The position numbers were made by a program, and so were the translations under genes. A stretch of DNA of 26,152 bases from positions 1-26,152 of the forward strand of contig JACKEQ010000048.1 in assembly GCA_020632885.1 (NCBI GenBank), given 5' to 3'. Below are positions 1 to 7,847 of this stretch, piece after piece (positions within the stretch are counted from its first letter, which is position 1; each line of letters starts with the position of its first letter). The stretch is from Alphaproteobacteria bacterium. GTDB lineage: Bacteria > Myxococcota_A > UBA796 > GCA-2862545. Below the pieces are notes generated by a model. It did no database searches and was not told the DNA's origin. It was given only the letters and a program-made list of their open reading frames with translations.

Positions 1-220
1 CGCGACAAGACAACTTCCCGCTCCGGGTGGTCCCCGCTGCCCATCAGAAGCCCCTCGACGGCGAGCACGCTGGACGCCGTTCGCGCTCCGGTGCCGCGGA
101 CGTAGCGGGAGGTGGTTCGGAGGTCGCTGTGGCCCAGTGTCTCCCGCACAGGTTGGACGTCGCCGCAGGTGCTTCCGTAGGTCGCGACAAGTCCGAAGGC
201 CTCGCAGGGTGATCGTGTCA
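1..220 (-). pseudogene. C-terminal remnant of a tyrosine recombinase (partial)
   Basis: On the minus strand, positions 149 to 93 translate to VRETLGHSDLRTTSRYVRG. This is the C-terminal signature of tyrosine recombinases (L-G-H-x-x-x-x-T-T-x-x-Y), with the candidate nucleophile Tyr at 104-102. The frame stays open to position 1, so the end lies outside the window. Immediately upstream VATYGSTCGDVQ aligns with the usual FATHLLxxGxDL helix. The expected GLRHT box, however, appears in a different frame as GLRT, so a frameshift separates the HxxR region from the Tyr region. No start codon or intact catalytic domain is found upstream before stops appear. I read it as a decayed integrase/Xer-like gene, a trace of past mobile DNA. 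The family call rests on the motif; the pseudogene status is inferred. Confidence 0.6.
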
Positions 221-430
221 CGGTACCCGTGTGAACGGGGGCTGAGTCCCGCTGGGATTCGGTGACTCCCCGCGGTTCGAGATTGGCCAGTGGCGTCGCC
301 AGCGGTAGAACGTCGGCCCCGTGGGGTGAGGGCCGACCCGACCCAGCGTCGACGTCGAGCCCACGGGCGGGATCGACGACAGTCCTGGCTGGCTCGCCAG
401 GCGAGCCCCTCGGTAGAGGCCGCGCGTGGA

Positions 431-453
431 ATGTCACAACCCGATTGTGACAT
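431..453. promoter_or_regulatory. Perfect 9+5+9 inverted repeat
   Basis: Arms ATGTCACAA (431-439) and TTGTGACAT (445-453) are exact reverse complements around the spacer CCCGA. The element lies 67 bp before the lipoprotein start at 521 and about 210 bp from the recombinase remnant. Its size and symmetry fit an operator for a dimeric regulator or a recombinase core site. There is no T-run, so a terminator is unlikely. The half-sites are reversed relative to the Crp/Fnr consensus (TGTGA-N6-TCACA). Shorter inverted repeats occur nearby: GGCTCGCC/GGCGAGCC at 391-407 and CACGG/CCGTG at 219-231. Confidence 0.6.
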
Positions 454-520
454 ACCGCCACCGGGAGGCCCGCCCTACGGGGTCGGCGTTGTCCGAGCCT
501 CCTTGTGTCGTGGAGCCACC

Positions 521-2455
521 ATGTCGTACGTCCTCCTCCTTCTCCTGGCCTGCCGCTTCGAAGCCGCTCCCGTCACGGACGGGTACTTCCAGAGCTTCGA
601 CGAGCACGCACGTACAGCGCTCGGTGCTCGCACCACCTACACAGCCGGGGATTTCGGGTCCATCCGCTTCGGTGACGACGTCGCGTTCGGCGACATGGTC
701 TCCCACGACGGCTCCATCTTGATCACGGAGTCCCACGCGGATTCAGTGTGCGACCGACGGATCCGCGCGCTGGCCCGGGTTGGCGCAGAAGGCGGTTCAG
801 GCGGCTTCAACAGCCAGATCATCGAGTGCACGGACCCGTCGCAGACCACCTTCGGCACCGACCTTCAGGCCGACGAGCACGACATCGTCACGGGCCACCA
901 CTTCCGGAGCTTCACCAACCACGATCACGGCACGGTGATGGAACGCATCCCCGCCGCGGCGGACGGGTTCACGCTGTTCATGGAAGACCGCTGGACCAGC
1001 CTCGTCGGCACCCCCTCCACGAACCAGGCCCACATCCTCCGGGACCGGACCTCCCACCAGAACTACTACGGATCGGTCGATGGTCCTCCGGGTGCGGTGG
1101 GCTTCGGCACGGGGATCTTCGGTTCCGACATGGTCGTGGCGGTGACCGACGCCGCGGGCTTCCCGTACTTCTACGCCATCGACGAGGGCGAGGGCTGGTT
1201 CGACCACGACACTTTCATCCCCATCGCCAACCCTGGTGCGCACGGCGTCCTCGCGGCCCACGAGAACGAGTTCCTCGTCCGGCGCGGGGGCGACCCAGAC
1301 CTCTACATCGTCCGCTGGGAGGATGGCGCTTGGGCCACAGAGGGCCCCATCGTGGCGGCGGCTGACTGGTACACCGAGTGGGCCTTCGACGAGGTCGCCA
1401 TCTTCGGTGTCACACCGCGGGGACCGGGCCACCGTGGCGTCGTGGACCGCTTCGACCGGCTGACCGGAGAGCTGGACGCCTCGCTGTCCCTGGTCCGACC
1501 CCACGACAGTGTCTCGCTCGACCTGGAGGACAACTGGCTCGCCATCGGTGAGGCCGCCGGCGACGGAACGGGCGCGGTGCACGTCTTCAACTGGCGGGCG
1601 GACCGCGAGGCGAAGTTCCGGGCTCTCGGCGGGCAACACCTCGAGATGTGCATGCTTCACGAGGAAGGAACGGCAGAAAACCCCTTGCGGCTCGAGGAGG
1701 TCGCTGACGACCGCTACTTCGCCTGGGGGGACATCGATTTCGAGGGGGTCACGTACGAGATGTGGGTCGGCCACGGACAGACCGCTACAATCGAGCTGAC
1801 CGGTCCCGATGGCGCTGCCTACACGCCGGCCTACCTCGATGTAGAGTCCGATCAGGGGTCCATCTGGACGTACCAGAGCGCTGAGGATGTCGTGACCTGG
1901 TACGGGTACCACGAGAACGGGTGGGGCTCCGAGCGTCTGACCATCACCGTCGACACATCCTCGAGCGGCGGGGGTGGCTACGAAGACGACATCTGGTGCA
2001 CGCCCTACGAGCTGTCGGTCGCCGTCGTCGACGATCCCGGTGTCTGCGCGGACGCGCTCTCCGGCGAGTACCAGGTGGGCTACGACGACAATGGGAACTG
2101 GGGAACGCACTACGTGCCCCCGAGCGTGTTCGATGCGCACGGCCTCGATCAGGGATTGTGGTCCGTGGAGGTCGACCGCTACGAGCTCGATCTGGCCGCT
2201 GGCGACACGGTCGAGATCGAAGCGAGCTACCTGAACAGCCGGTCGGACGCCTCCGCCCGCATAGTCGACCGTGACGGCGACGTCTGGTCCGAGACGAGCC
2301 GATACCGCTCGACCGTGAGGTACACGGCCAACGAGGATGTCGAGCTCTACTATGAGGTCCACGGCGGGGGCGGTGGCCGTTGTGCCCGGTACATGCTCGA
2401 CGTCGCCTACACCCCCGCCCCGGCCGACGACGCCACCGAAGCCGGGACGGAGTGA
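521..2455 (+). CDS. Large secreted lipoprotein with PPC-like C-terminal domain
   Basis: A 644-aa protein that begins MSYVLLLLLAC, a very short lipoprotein signal with the lipobox Cys at residue 11, so it is probably anchored in the envelope. The ATG at 521 is chosen because a GGAG sits five bases upstream and the signal peptide starts there; the frame is open further upstream but that stretch looks non-coding. Residues about 30-400 are beta-rich with repeated blade-like segments containing W, DG and FG, consistent with a propeller-type fold, but I recognise no family. A Ser/Gly linker (SSSGGGG, about residue 485) leads to a C-terminal domain with LAAGDTVEIEA, DASARIVDRDGDV and YMLDVAY, resembling prepeptidase C-terminal (PPC) domains. 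Function unknown. Confidence 0.85.
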   Translation: MSYVLLLLLACRFEAAPVTDGYFQSFDEHARTALGARTTYTAGDFGSIRFGDDVAFGDMVSHDGSILITESHADSVCDRRIRALARVGAEGGSGGFNSQIIECTDPSQTTFGTDLQADEHDIVTGHHFRSFTNHDHGTVMERIPAAADGFTLFMEDRWTSLVGTPSTNQAHILRDRTSHQNYYGSVDGPPGAVGFGTGIFGSDMVVAVTDAAGFPYFYAIDEGEGWFDHDTFIPIANPGAHGVLAAHENEFLVRRGGDPDLYIVRWEDGAWATEGPIVAAADWYTEWAFDEVAIFGVTPRGPGHRGVVDRFDRLTGELDASLSLVRPHDSVSLDLEDNWLAIGEAAGDGTGAVHVFNWRADREAKFRALGGQHLEMCMLHEEGTAENPLRLEEVADDRYFAWGDIDFEGVTYEMWVGHGQTATIELTGPDGAAYTPAYLDVESDQGSIWTYQSAEDVVTWYGYHENGWGSERLTITVDTSSSGGGGYEDDIWCTPYELSVAVVDDPGVCADALSGEYQVGYDDNGNWGTHYVPPSVFDAHGLDQGLWSVEVDRYELDLAAGDTVEIEASYLNSRSDASARIVDRDGDVWSETSRYRSTVRYTANEDVELYYEVHGGGGGRCARYMLDVAYTPAPADDATEAGTE

Positions 2456-2476
2456 GCAACCAGGTGGGAAGGTCCG

Positions 2477-2707
2477 CTACCAGGCGCAGAGCGTCTGGCC
2501 GGGGGCCACGACGATGTTCTCCTTGCCCTCGTCGAGCCTGGCCTGGATCCACTCCTGTTGCGCCTCGGCGAGCTTCTTCGTCGACAACGCCGTGATGACC
2601 TCGCAGGTCGCTGTTCGCCGCGGCGGGTCCACAGCCCGCGCATCGCGGGCAAGCAGGAGAATCGACGCCGCCACGGCGGCCCCCAGGAGAGGTAGGTGGG
2701 CTCGCAA
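2477..2707 (-). CDS. Small secreted protein, 76 aa
   Basis: TTG start at 2707 with GGAGG four bases upstream. Residues 1-25 form a clear Sec signal peptide (MRAHLPLLGAAV..., cleavage after ARA). The mature part is about 51 aa with two Cys, one near each end (TATCEV and TLCAW), compatible with a disulfide. Codons show the strong GC3 bias of real genes here. It converges on the lipoprotein gene ending at 2455, leaving about 20 bp between them. No recognised family. Confidence 0.7.
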   Translation of the reverse strand: MRAHLPLLGAAVAASILLLARDARAVDPPRRTATCEVITALSTKKLAEAQQEWIQARLDEGKENIVVAPGQTLCAW

Positions 2708-3022
2708 TCGGCCTCCAGGGATGCAAGGAGTTGCGGACCAGCAGGGTCCACGGGAAGGATAGCGCCGACCTCCTGGACGCGCCAGTCCCCCGACCCTACC
2801 TGCCCACGACCCGGACGAGGCCGAGCCGGGCCCAGCGCGAGGGCGAGCGGGAAGATCATGTCACCAGCGCCCCGCATCCCGGGGTGGGGGAACGTGTTCC
2901 GTGTACACACGGTACCGCCCTGGCTACCCCTCCGACCCGCTCCACCTGAGGCGGCTGTGTGAGGGTAGGATGTGCACGGACAACGCGGACTCGCCACACA
3001 TGATCTTACATTGCAATTGAGA
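2708..3022. other. Intergenic region between divergent genes
   Basis: About 315 bp. It holds the candidate minus-strand promoter at 2756-2785, the 8-bp palindrome GTGTACAC near 2899-2906, and a more AT-rich patch just before the lipoprotein at 3023 with TACATT at 3007-3012 as a possible -10. A minus-strand frame beginning with ATG near 2862 encodes a hydrophobic start (MIFPLALALG), but its coding bias collapses after about 65 codons and it overlaps the 76-aa gene. I do not annotate it. Confidence 0.5.
2756..2785 (-). promoter_or_regulatory. Possible promoter of the 76-aa secreted protein
   Basis: On the minus strand CTGGCG (2785-2780), an 18-bp spacer and TATCCT (2761-2756) precede the TTG start by about 48 bp. 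The same CTGGCG/17 bp/TA-x-x-x-T layout occurs before the gene at 12477. Weak -35 match. Confidence 0.3.
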
Positions 3023-3427
3023 GTGGTGTGGCTCCGAACCACGTTCGTGGCCTGTCTGGGGGTTGCCTGTGCGAGCCACCATCGTTCCACGCCGTGTCTG
3101 GATCCACGTGTGCAGCCGACGCAGGTGGATCTGGAGGACGCTTGCGGGCTCATCGACCAGATAGGCACGACGGAGCGGGCGATCTGTGTCGTCGAAGCCC
3201 TCGGGGCTCTGGACTACCAAGGGGCGCTGTATGTGGGTGCATTGGAGAGGACTGAGACCTACATGGTGTACTACGTCGACCAGGTCGACTGCACTCGAAA
3301 TGAAGCCCGTGGACGCTACGTCCACATCTTTCTCGACGGGGAGGTCGTCGGTGGTAGAAGCTGGGAATTCACGAACCTCCCGCGGCAGGGTCAATGCGAC
3401 CCCAGTGACGGGGAGGCTCACATCTGA
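3023..3427 (+). CDS. Small lipoprotein, 134 aa
   Basis: The GTG at 3023 is chosen because it places a compact lipoprotein signal at the N-terminus (VVWLRTTFVACLGVAC, lipobox LGVAC). A GTG at 2972 in the same frame would add 17 residues with no signal-like character. The mature part has several Cys (PCLD, DACG, AICVV, VDCT, QCDP) and no known domain. Codon bias is weaker than in neighbouring genes. There is no clear Shine-Dalgarno; TACATT at 3007-3012 may be the -10, giving a very short leader. Another small lipoprotein gene follows 28 bp downstream. Function unknown. Confidence 0.6.
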   Translation: MVWLRTTFVACLGVACASHHRSTPCLDPRVQPTQVDLEDACGLIDQIGTTERAICVVEALGALDYQGALYVGALERTETYMVYYVDQVDCTRNEARGRYVHIFLDGEVVGGRSWEFTNLPRQGQCDPSDGEAHI

Positions 3428-3455
3428 CCTGGACTCCACCTCTCCACGCGGCCGC

Positions 3456-3776
3456 ATGCCGCGCCCGAGCACCGGGCGAGCTACAGCAGCGCGTTTGGCT
3501 TCACGACGACCTGGTCGCCTTCGCCTCCTTCCTTCCCTGGCATGGCTCACCGCGGCAGTGGCCCTTTCGTGTAGCCTGTCTTGTGGTACGCCCGAGAGCA
3601 GGGACGGGTGCCCAGACGAGGGTCACCGGTGGGTGCTCCCGATGAGCGAGAACTGTTCTCTCGACTACTTCTGTCCGGAGGACTTCCCCGTGCGCAGCGA
3701 GCGACACTACCCTGAGTGCTCCTGCAGTTGTCTGGGTGAAGCCTATGAAGAGTGGTACTTGGATTGGCCCGAGTGA
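3456..3776 (+). CDS. Small Cys-rich lipoprotein, 106 aa
   Basis: Basic N-terminus (RRPGRLR), then a hydrophobic stretch ending in the lipobox-like SLSC followed by GTPES, so probably a lipoprotein. The mature part (about 60 aa) carries at least six Cys (DGC, ENC, YFC, ECSCSC) and an acidic aromatic tail (EEWYLDWPE). ATG 3456 is used; a TTG at 3495 gives a more compact signal peptide and may be the true start. The stop overlaps the GTG of the cupin gene (GTGA), so the two are probably co-translated. No family recognised. Confidence 0.6.
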   Translation: MPRPSTGRATAARLASRRPGRLRLLPSLAWLTAAVALSCSLSCGTPESRDGCPDEGHRWVLPMSENCSLDYFCPEDFPVRSERHYPECSCSCLGEAYEEWYLDWPE

Positions 3777-4477
3777 GCGCACACTCGGCGACGTCGGACC
3801 ACTCGACAGGCTCGCGCCCGAAGGTCGAGCGCTGGGATGTGCACGACGGAGACCGGGAAGCGCTGAGCACCGCCATCCGCCGGTCTCCGGGCGCGCAACC
3901 GCCCGACTACGCCGGGCTGGTGGTGCAGAAGCCCTGGGGTCACGAGCTCCAGTGCTACGCGGACCCGCGATGCGCGGTCTGGTACCTGCAGCTGCTCCCC
4001 CACGCCAGCACCTCGCTCCACGCACATCCCGAGAAGGACTCGGCGCTCATCGTCCTCAGCGGTGGAGGGCGGGTGCTCGGGCTCGCGCGGGACGTGCTGC
4101 TCCGCGAGCTCGACACGCTGGAGATCACGCGGGGAGTGTTCCACCGGTTCGAAGCCGGCCCGCACGGAGCACAGGTCCTGGAGATCGAGAGCCCTCCAGA
4201 GAAGACGGACCTGGTCCGGATCGCGTACCCCAACGGGCGGCTGGCGCACGGCATCGAGGGCCTCTCCAGCCTGATCGCAGGTGAGGGGAGGTACGGGTTC
4301 GACCTCCGTGAGCACGCCCTCCCGGGTGTCGAGCTCACCGAGGCGGCCCTGCTGGCGGGTCGTCCGTTCTCTTCTCGGTTCCGACACGCCCTGCCGGCTT
4401 CGCTGCGACGAAGGGAGGCCCGGACCCCTCCTCACGCTCGGCAGGCGCCGATGACGTGGCGGCCTGCGAACAGCTGA
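3773..4477 (+). CDS. Cupin-domain protein (KPWG type, mannose-6-phosphate isomerase-like)
   Basis: A 234-aa cytoplasmic protein with no signal. The GTG start at 3773 overlaps the stop of the upstream lipoprotein gene by three bases (GTGA). Residues 50-60 hold QKPWGHE, the entry motif of cupins related to type II phosphomannose isomerases and sugar-nucleotide enzymes. SLHAHPEKD (His83, His85) followed by LIVLSGGGR and GVFHRFEA (His124) are the two cupin motifs that usually bind a divalent metal. After residue 150 comes IAYPNGRLAHGIEGL, then a lower-complexity Arg/Pro-rich tail. The substrate is unknown; a sugar-related role is inferred from the KPWG motif only. Confidence 0.7.
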   Translation: MSAHSATSDHSTGSRPKVERWDVHDGDREALSTAIRRSPGAQPPDYAGLVVQKPWGHELQCYADPRCAVWYLQLLPHASTSLHAHPEKDSALIVLSGGGRVLGLARDVLLRELDTLEITRGVFHRFEAGPHGAQVLEIESPPEKTDLVRIAYPNGRLAHGIEGLSSLIAGEGRYGFDLREHALPGVELTEAALLAGRPFSSRFRHALPASLRRREARTPPHARQAPMTWRPANS

Positions 4478-4483
4478 TATCCT
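4478..4483 (+). promoter_or_regulatory. -10-like hexamer TATCCT, leaderless start
   Basis: TATCCT ends exactly six bases before the ATG at 4490, which puts the expected transcription start at or next to the A of the start codon. No Shine-Dalgarno is present. It lies directly after the stop of the cupin gene (4475-4477). Confidence 0.45.
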
Positions 4484-4489
4484 CTGTCC

Positions 4490-5017
4490 ATGCAGCGCAT
4501 CCTGCCCCTGCTCCTCCTCCTCGGCTGCGGTCGCACGCGCGGTCCCAACGGCGATCGGACCCAGGTCACCGAGTACGGCAGCGCGTCGGGCGCCTTCGGC
4601 GAGTACGCGCGGTCGGGTAGCCTGTGCACGTGCAACGTGGAGGAGGTGGGTGACGGCGTGGAGGTCCAGTTCTCCTGCACACACCCGTCCATGAACGACC
4701 TGCTCGAGTACGAGGTCCTCTACGTCACGCTGCCCACGTACAACGTCGAAGCCGTCGAGCTCGCCGAGATCCAGATCAGCGGATCGGACTGGTTGCTCTC
4801 CGGCTTCGGGGTGGGGACCGCCCGGGCCGAGGTGCAGTCTGCCGTCGACCTCCCGGACGCCGTCAGCGGGCTCGCTCACGCCTTCTTCCTCCACGAGCTC
4901 GTCGCCGAGCCCCAGGTCATCCAGTCCGCGGACGGGCTCGACAGCCACGACTTCGAGGGCGGCACGATCCGCGGTCTCACCATGTGGTGCGATCGCTCGG
5001 CGTTGAACGACCGCTGA
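4490..5017 (+). CDS. Lipoprotein, 175 aa
   Basis: Begins MQRILPLLLLLGCGRT, a textbook lipoprotein signal with the lipobox Cys at residue 13. The mature domain has paired Cys (SLCTCNVE, FSCTHP, MWCDR) and alternating hydrophobic residues typical of a beta sandwich. No Shine-Dalgarno is visible; the -10-like TATCCT six bases upstream suggests a leaderless message. Its stop overlaps the next start (TGATG), so it is probably translated together with the 900-aa lipoprotein and may be its partner. Family unknown. Confidence 0.8.
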   Translation: MQRILPLLLLLGCGRTRGPNGDRTQVTEYGSASGAFGEYARSGSLCTCNVEEVGDGVEVQFSCTHPSMNDLLEYEVLYVTLPTYNVEAVELAEIQISGSDWLLSGFGVGTARAEVQSAVDLPDAVSGLAHAFFLHELVAEPQVIQSADGLDSHDFEGGTIRGLTMWCDRSALNDR

Positions 5018-7719
5018 TGCTCACCCTGCTCGCCGCCTGCATCACCTTCCCCCCCTTCGAGCCCGTCGGACCCCTCGAGGTGCCCGCCGCCATGGGCATG
5101 GAGGTGCTGCGTGCCAGCGCCGCTCGCACGGTCTTCGTGCACGCCGTCACCGGCCGCGACGCCCACTGGGTCGCCATCGAGCTCGGAGCCGGCCTGGACC
5201 GCGAGCTCGAGCCCGTCGAGGAGGAGCTCCGCCTGCTGCGCGTGGGGTTCGCGGGTGCGGTGGCGGAGGTGACGCCGCCTGCCGGCTTGACCCGCATCGA
5301 CGGCCTCGGGCCGAGCCTCCTAAACGGCGAGGTGGTCCTCCGGAGTGGCTCGAGCCTCTACCGTGGCGACGCCTCTTCCTCCTGGGACACCCTGCCAGCA
5401 CCCCCGGACCTGAGCACGCCCGCGCTCCTCGCGGGCCCCTCGGGCGGCCTGATCGCCTGGGAGGGCGGACGCGTGCGGTGGTGGGACGGGGCGGGCTGGA
5501 CGTCACCCACGCCCGCAGGGACGGGCTGGCCGGGGCCCTGGGACGACGACGGCCCCCTGTTCGTCTGGCCCGATGGCGACGGCCTGTGCGTCGGCCCGCC
5601 CGGCAGCACCCTCGCGTGTCTTGCAGGCGCGGGATCCCCGAGTGACGTGGCCCTGAACGGGACGCCCGCCGACTTCCGCGTGCCGGTGGCGGGTCCCGAG
5701 GGGCTGGTCCTCGTCCGGTTCGAGGGAGGCGAGCTGCGGGTGGACGGCGCCTCTCCCGGCCGGGGGCTGGTGCCGACTCCCGGCAACCCGGACCTCCTGG
5801 CCGTGGGTCTGCCGGGCTCGGACGCGCCGCACGGTCCGCTGTTCCAGGTGGAGCCAGACGGTGCCGTGAGCCAGGTGTTCCCGGACTACTGGGACTTCGT
5901 CCCGTGTGCCTGCGAGCGGGCGGTGGACCCCTCCTGCGGGTGCGTGGACCTCGCCGTGCAGTCCGTCCTCACGGCCTCGTTCGACGCCCGCCAGGCCGTG
6001 GTGACGTCCGCGGGCACGGTGTACCCGGACGTGGTGGTCGCGGTGCGCATGTTCGACCTGCCCGAGGGTGACGACCCCTTCGGCGGGCGCTGCGACGCGG
6101 ACTGCGCAGACGGCCTGGTGTGCGACTTCGACCCGGTGGGCACGGCGGTGTGTGTGGAGGAGACGCCCGGTGCCGACGGCCTCGCGGGGGTCGAGCTGAG
6201 CGTGGACGCGGGCCCGGCCGTGGACGTCGACGAGGTCCGCCTCTCGGTGGTGGCCGTCGATCCCCCGGGTGCGACGGTGGATGCGGCAGAAGGCCCGAGC
6301 TGGAGCCTCCGTCTCCCCCCGCTCACGACCTTCGAGGCGACCACGAGCGACGCCTTCCTCGAGCCTCTCGCCGCGACCTTCACCACGGGACTGCCGGGCT
6401 CCTCGCAGGTGGTCCCGCCCTTCCGACCCCGCGGCGGCCTCCGGGTGGGCGAGGTCCAGGACTGGGGAGACGTGCAGGGGAGCGCGGTCTGGCCACTGGC
6501 CTGGGGCGAGGACTGGCTCCTCGCGCCCACACGCGACGGCTGGGTGCTCGTGGAGCCCTCCGGCGCGGCCTTCCCGCTGCAGGGCACGGTGGTCGCGGCC
6601 GATCCGGGCGTCAATGTCTGGAACCACCCGATCGGGCCGTCGCTGCAAGCCGGCAGGGTGCTGCTGTCCGACGGGGCCGCCCTGCACGCCTTCGATCCGA
6701 CGTCCTGGACCAGCCTGGGCAGCCTCCCCGGACCCGAGTGGGTCCCGACCGAAGCGCGCGTCGCGCGCGACGCCCCGGACGTCCTTGGCGCGCGTTCCTG
6801 GGACCGCGAGCACCTGCGTGTGGTGGACCTGTCCACGGGCAGCGTCCTGCACTCGGTGGACGCGACCGTCGGCGGCTTCGATCTCTCGCCGGACGGCACC
6901 CGTCTCGCGCGGGCGGCGTTCGGGTTCCTGGAGGTCTTCGACCTGGCGACCGGCACGGTGCTGCAGAGCCACTACCTGCCGACGTACCTGGGCGCGGAGT
7001 CGACGGTACGCTTCACGGCCGACGGAGGCAGCGTGGTGATGGGCGACGGGCTCGTCCGGCCCGTGCCCGACGGCCCGATGTGCGAGCTGGGTTGCGGCAT
7101 CCTGCACATGGCCCCCGTGAACGGCGTGAGCAACGACGAGGTGCTCCTGCTCACGGGCGGCCCCGTGGCCTTCACACCCGCCGGAGATCTCGTCTACGTC
7201 GACGTGAACGGCGACCTCGTCCGGCGCACCGGCGCGGGCGTGGAGACGGTCCTCGGCACGGTGGGCTCGGTGACCGGCTTCCAGCACGGCGCGGTGCTGC
7301 TGCTCCTCGACGGATCGGGCGTGCTGCATCGGGTGGATCCGGAGACGGGCCTCGACCTGTCCGCCCACGCCGGGCCGTACGACACCCTCACGCGTCTCCG
7401 CGACGGTACGGTGCTCGCGGCACCCGCGTGCCCGCAGTTCGGCGCCTGTGAGGGGCTCTGGCTGCCAGTGGACGCACATCCGGAGGCGGTGACGGGCCTG
7501 CAGGCTCACCGCTTCGGCCCCGATCGCGACCGCGGCCTCGCCTTCGACGGCACGCGGGTGGACGTGGTGACGGTGGACGCCGACGGGGTCGAGCTCGCCC
7601 GCCGCACGGCCGCATCCACGACGGGCTACCCCGTGCACCCGCTGTTCCAGGGCTTCGAGGGGCTGACGGCTCCGTGCGGTCTCTACGCCGTGGACGGCTT
7701 CGCGTACTGCGTGCGCTGA
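5017..7719 (+). CDS. 900-aa lipoprotein, probable beta-propeller
   Basis: The start ATG 5017 overlaps the previous stop (TGATG) and gives MLTLLAAC, a minimal lipoprotein signal; starting at 4984 would hide it. The protein is Val/Gly/Asp/Trp-rich with repeating blade-like units (for example SPDGTRLARAAFGFLEVFDLATG and DLVYVDVNGDLVRRTG), consistent with WD40/YVTN-like propellers before and after a central insertion. That centre has two Cys clusters: PCACERAVDPSCGC at about residue 296, and GGRCDADC...CVE at about 356-381, which looks like a small disulfide knot. It probably faces the periplasm or cell surface. Propeller assignment is by pattern only; ligand unknown. Confidence 0.8.
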   Translation: MLTLLAACITFPPFEPVGPLEVPAAMGMEVLRASAARTVFVHAVTGRDAHWVAIELGAGLDRELEPVEEELRLLRVGFAGAVAEVTPPAGLTRIDGLGPSLLNGEVVLRSGSSLYRGDASSSWDTLPAPPDLSTPALLAGPSGGLIAWEGGRVRWWDGAGWTSPTPAGTGWPGPWDDDGPLFVWPDGDGLCVGPPGSTLACLAGAGSPSDVALNGTPADFRVPVAGPEGLVLVRFEGGELRVDGASPGRGLVPTPGNPDLLAVGLPGSDAPHGPLFQVEPDGAVSQVFPDYWDFVPCACERAVDPSCGCVDLAVQSVLTASFDARQAVVTSAGTVYPDVVVAVRMFDLPEGDDPFGGRCDADCADGLVCDFDPVGTAVCVEETPGADGLAGVELSVDAGPAVDVDEVRLSVVAVDPPGATVDAAEGPSWSLRLPPLTTFEATTSDAFLEPLAATFTTGLPGSSQVVPPFRPRGGLRVGEVQDWGDVQGSAVWPLAWGEDWLLAPTRDGWVLVEPSGAAFPLQGTVVAADPGVNVWNHPIGPSLQAGRVLLSDGAALHAFDPTSWTSLGSLPGPEWVPTEARVARDAPDVLGARSWDREHLRVVDLSTGSVLHSVDATVGGFDLSPDGTRLARAAFGFLEVFDLATGTVLQSHYLPTYLGAESTVRFTADGGSVVMGDGLVRPVPDGPMCELGCGILHMAPVNGVSNDEVLLLTGGPVAFTPAGDLVYVDVNGDLVRRTGAGVETVLGTVGSVTGFQHGAVLLLLDGSGVLHRVDPETGLDLSAHAGPYDTLTRLRDGTVLAAPACPQFGACEGLWLPVDAHPEAVTGLQAHRFGPDRDRGLAFDGTRVDVVTVDADGVELARRTAASTTGYPVHPLFQGFEGLTAPCGLYAVDGFAYCVR

Positions 7720-7770
7720 CGGCCTGCGCGGGGGACGGCCGTGGTGGGCTGGAGGCCGCGAGCACGAAGC

Positions 7771-7841
7771 GATCGGTCGCACGCGGACAATCGATCGGCG
7801 CCGATCCGTGGTTTGTGCGCCGATCCTCGCTCGATCACAAT
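7771..7841 (+). promoter_or_regulatory. Promoter region with five GATC boxes before the exonuclease
   Basis: TTGTGC (7813-7818), a 17-bp spacer and CACAAT (7836-7841) form a plausible sigma-70 promoter; CACAAT ends six bases before the GTG at 7848. Five GATC sites start at 7771, 7793, 7803, 7822 and 7833 (steps 22, 10, 19 and 11, close to whole helical turns). Two of them form the 14-bp perfect palindrome GATCGGCGCCGATC at 7793-7806. Confidence 0.5.
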
Positions 7842-7847
7842 CCTGGC

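Noticed and set aside
431..453. Crp/Fnr binding site
   Set aside because: The half-sites TGTCACA/TGTGACA are inverted relative to TGTGA-N6-TCACA and the spacing differs; kept as an unassigned palindrome.
797..2362. Long minus-strand open frame (521 codons) opposite the 644-aa lipoprotein gene
   Set aside because: No signal, domain or plausible composition (Val/Arg/Gly/Asp-rich shadow); the plus-strand gene has a signal peptide, a Shine-Dalgarno and a recognisable C-terminal domain.
2407..2865. Minus-strand frame starting MIFPLALALG that overlaps the 76-aa secreted protein
   Set aside because: The hydrophobic start and first 65 codons look fair, but coding bias then collapses, it runs into the opposite gene's end, and the overlapping frame is better supported.
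7720..7760. Terminator after the 900-aa lipoprotein gene
   Set aside because: Only a 5-bp CGGCC/GGCCG pairing and no T-run; too weak to call.
5503..7782. 759-codon minus-strand open frame
   Set aside because: Composition dominated by His, Arg and Ala typical of GC-rich antisense shadows; the plus-strand lipoprotein explains the region.
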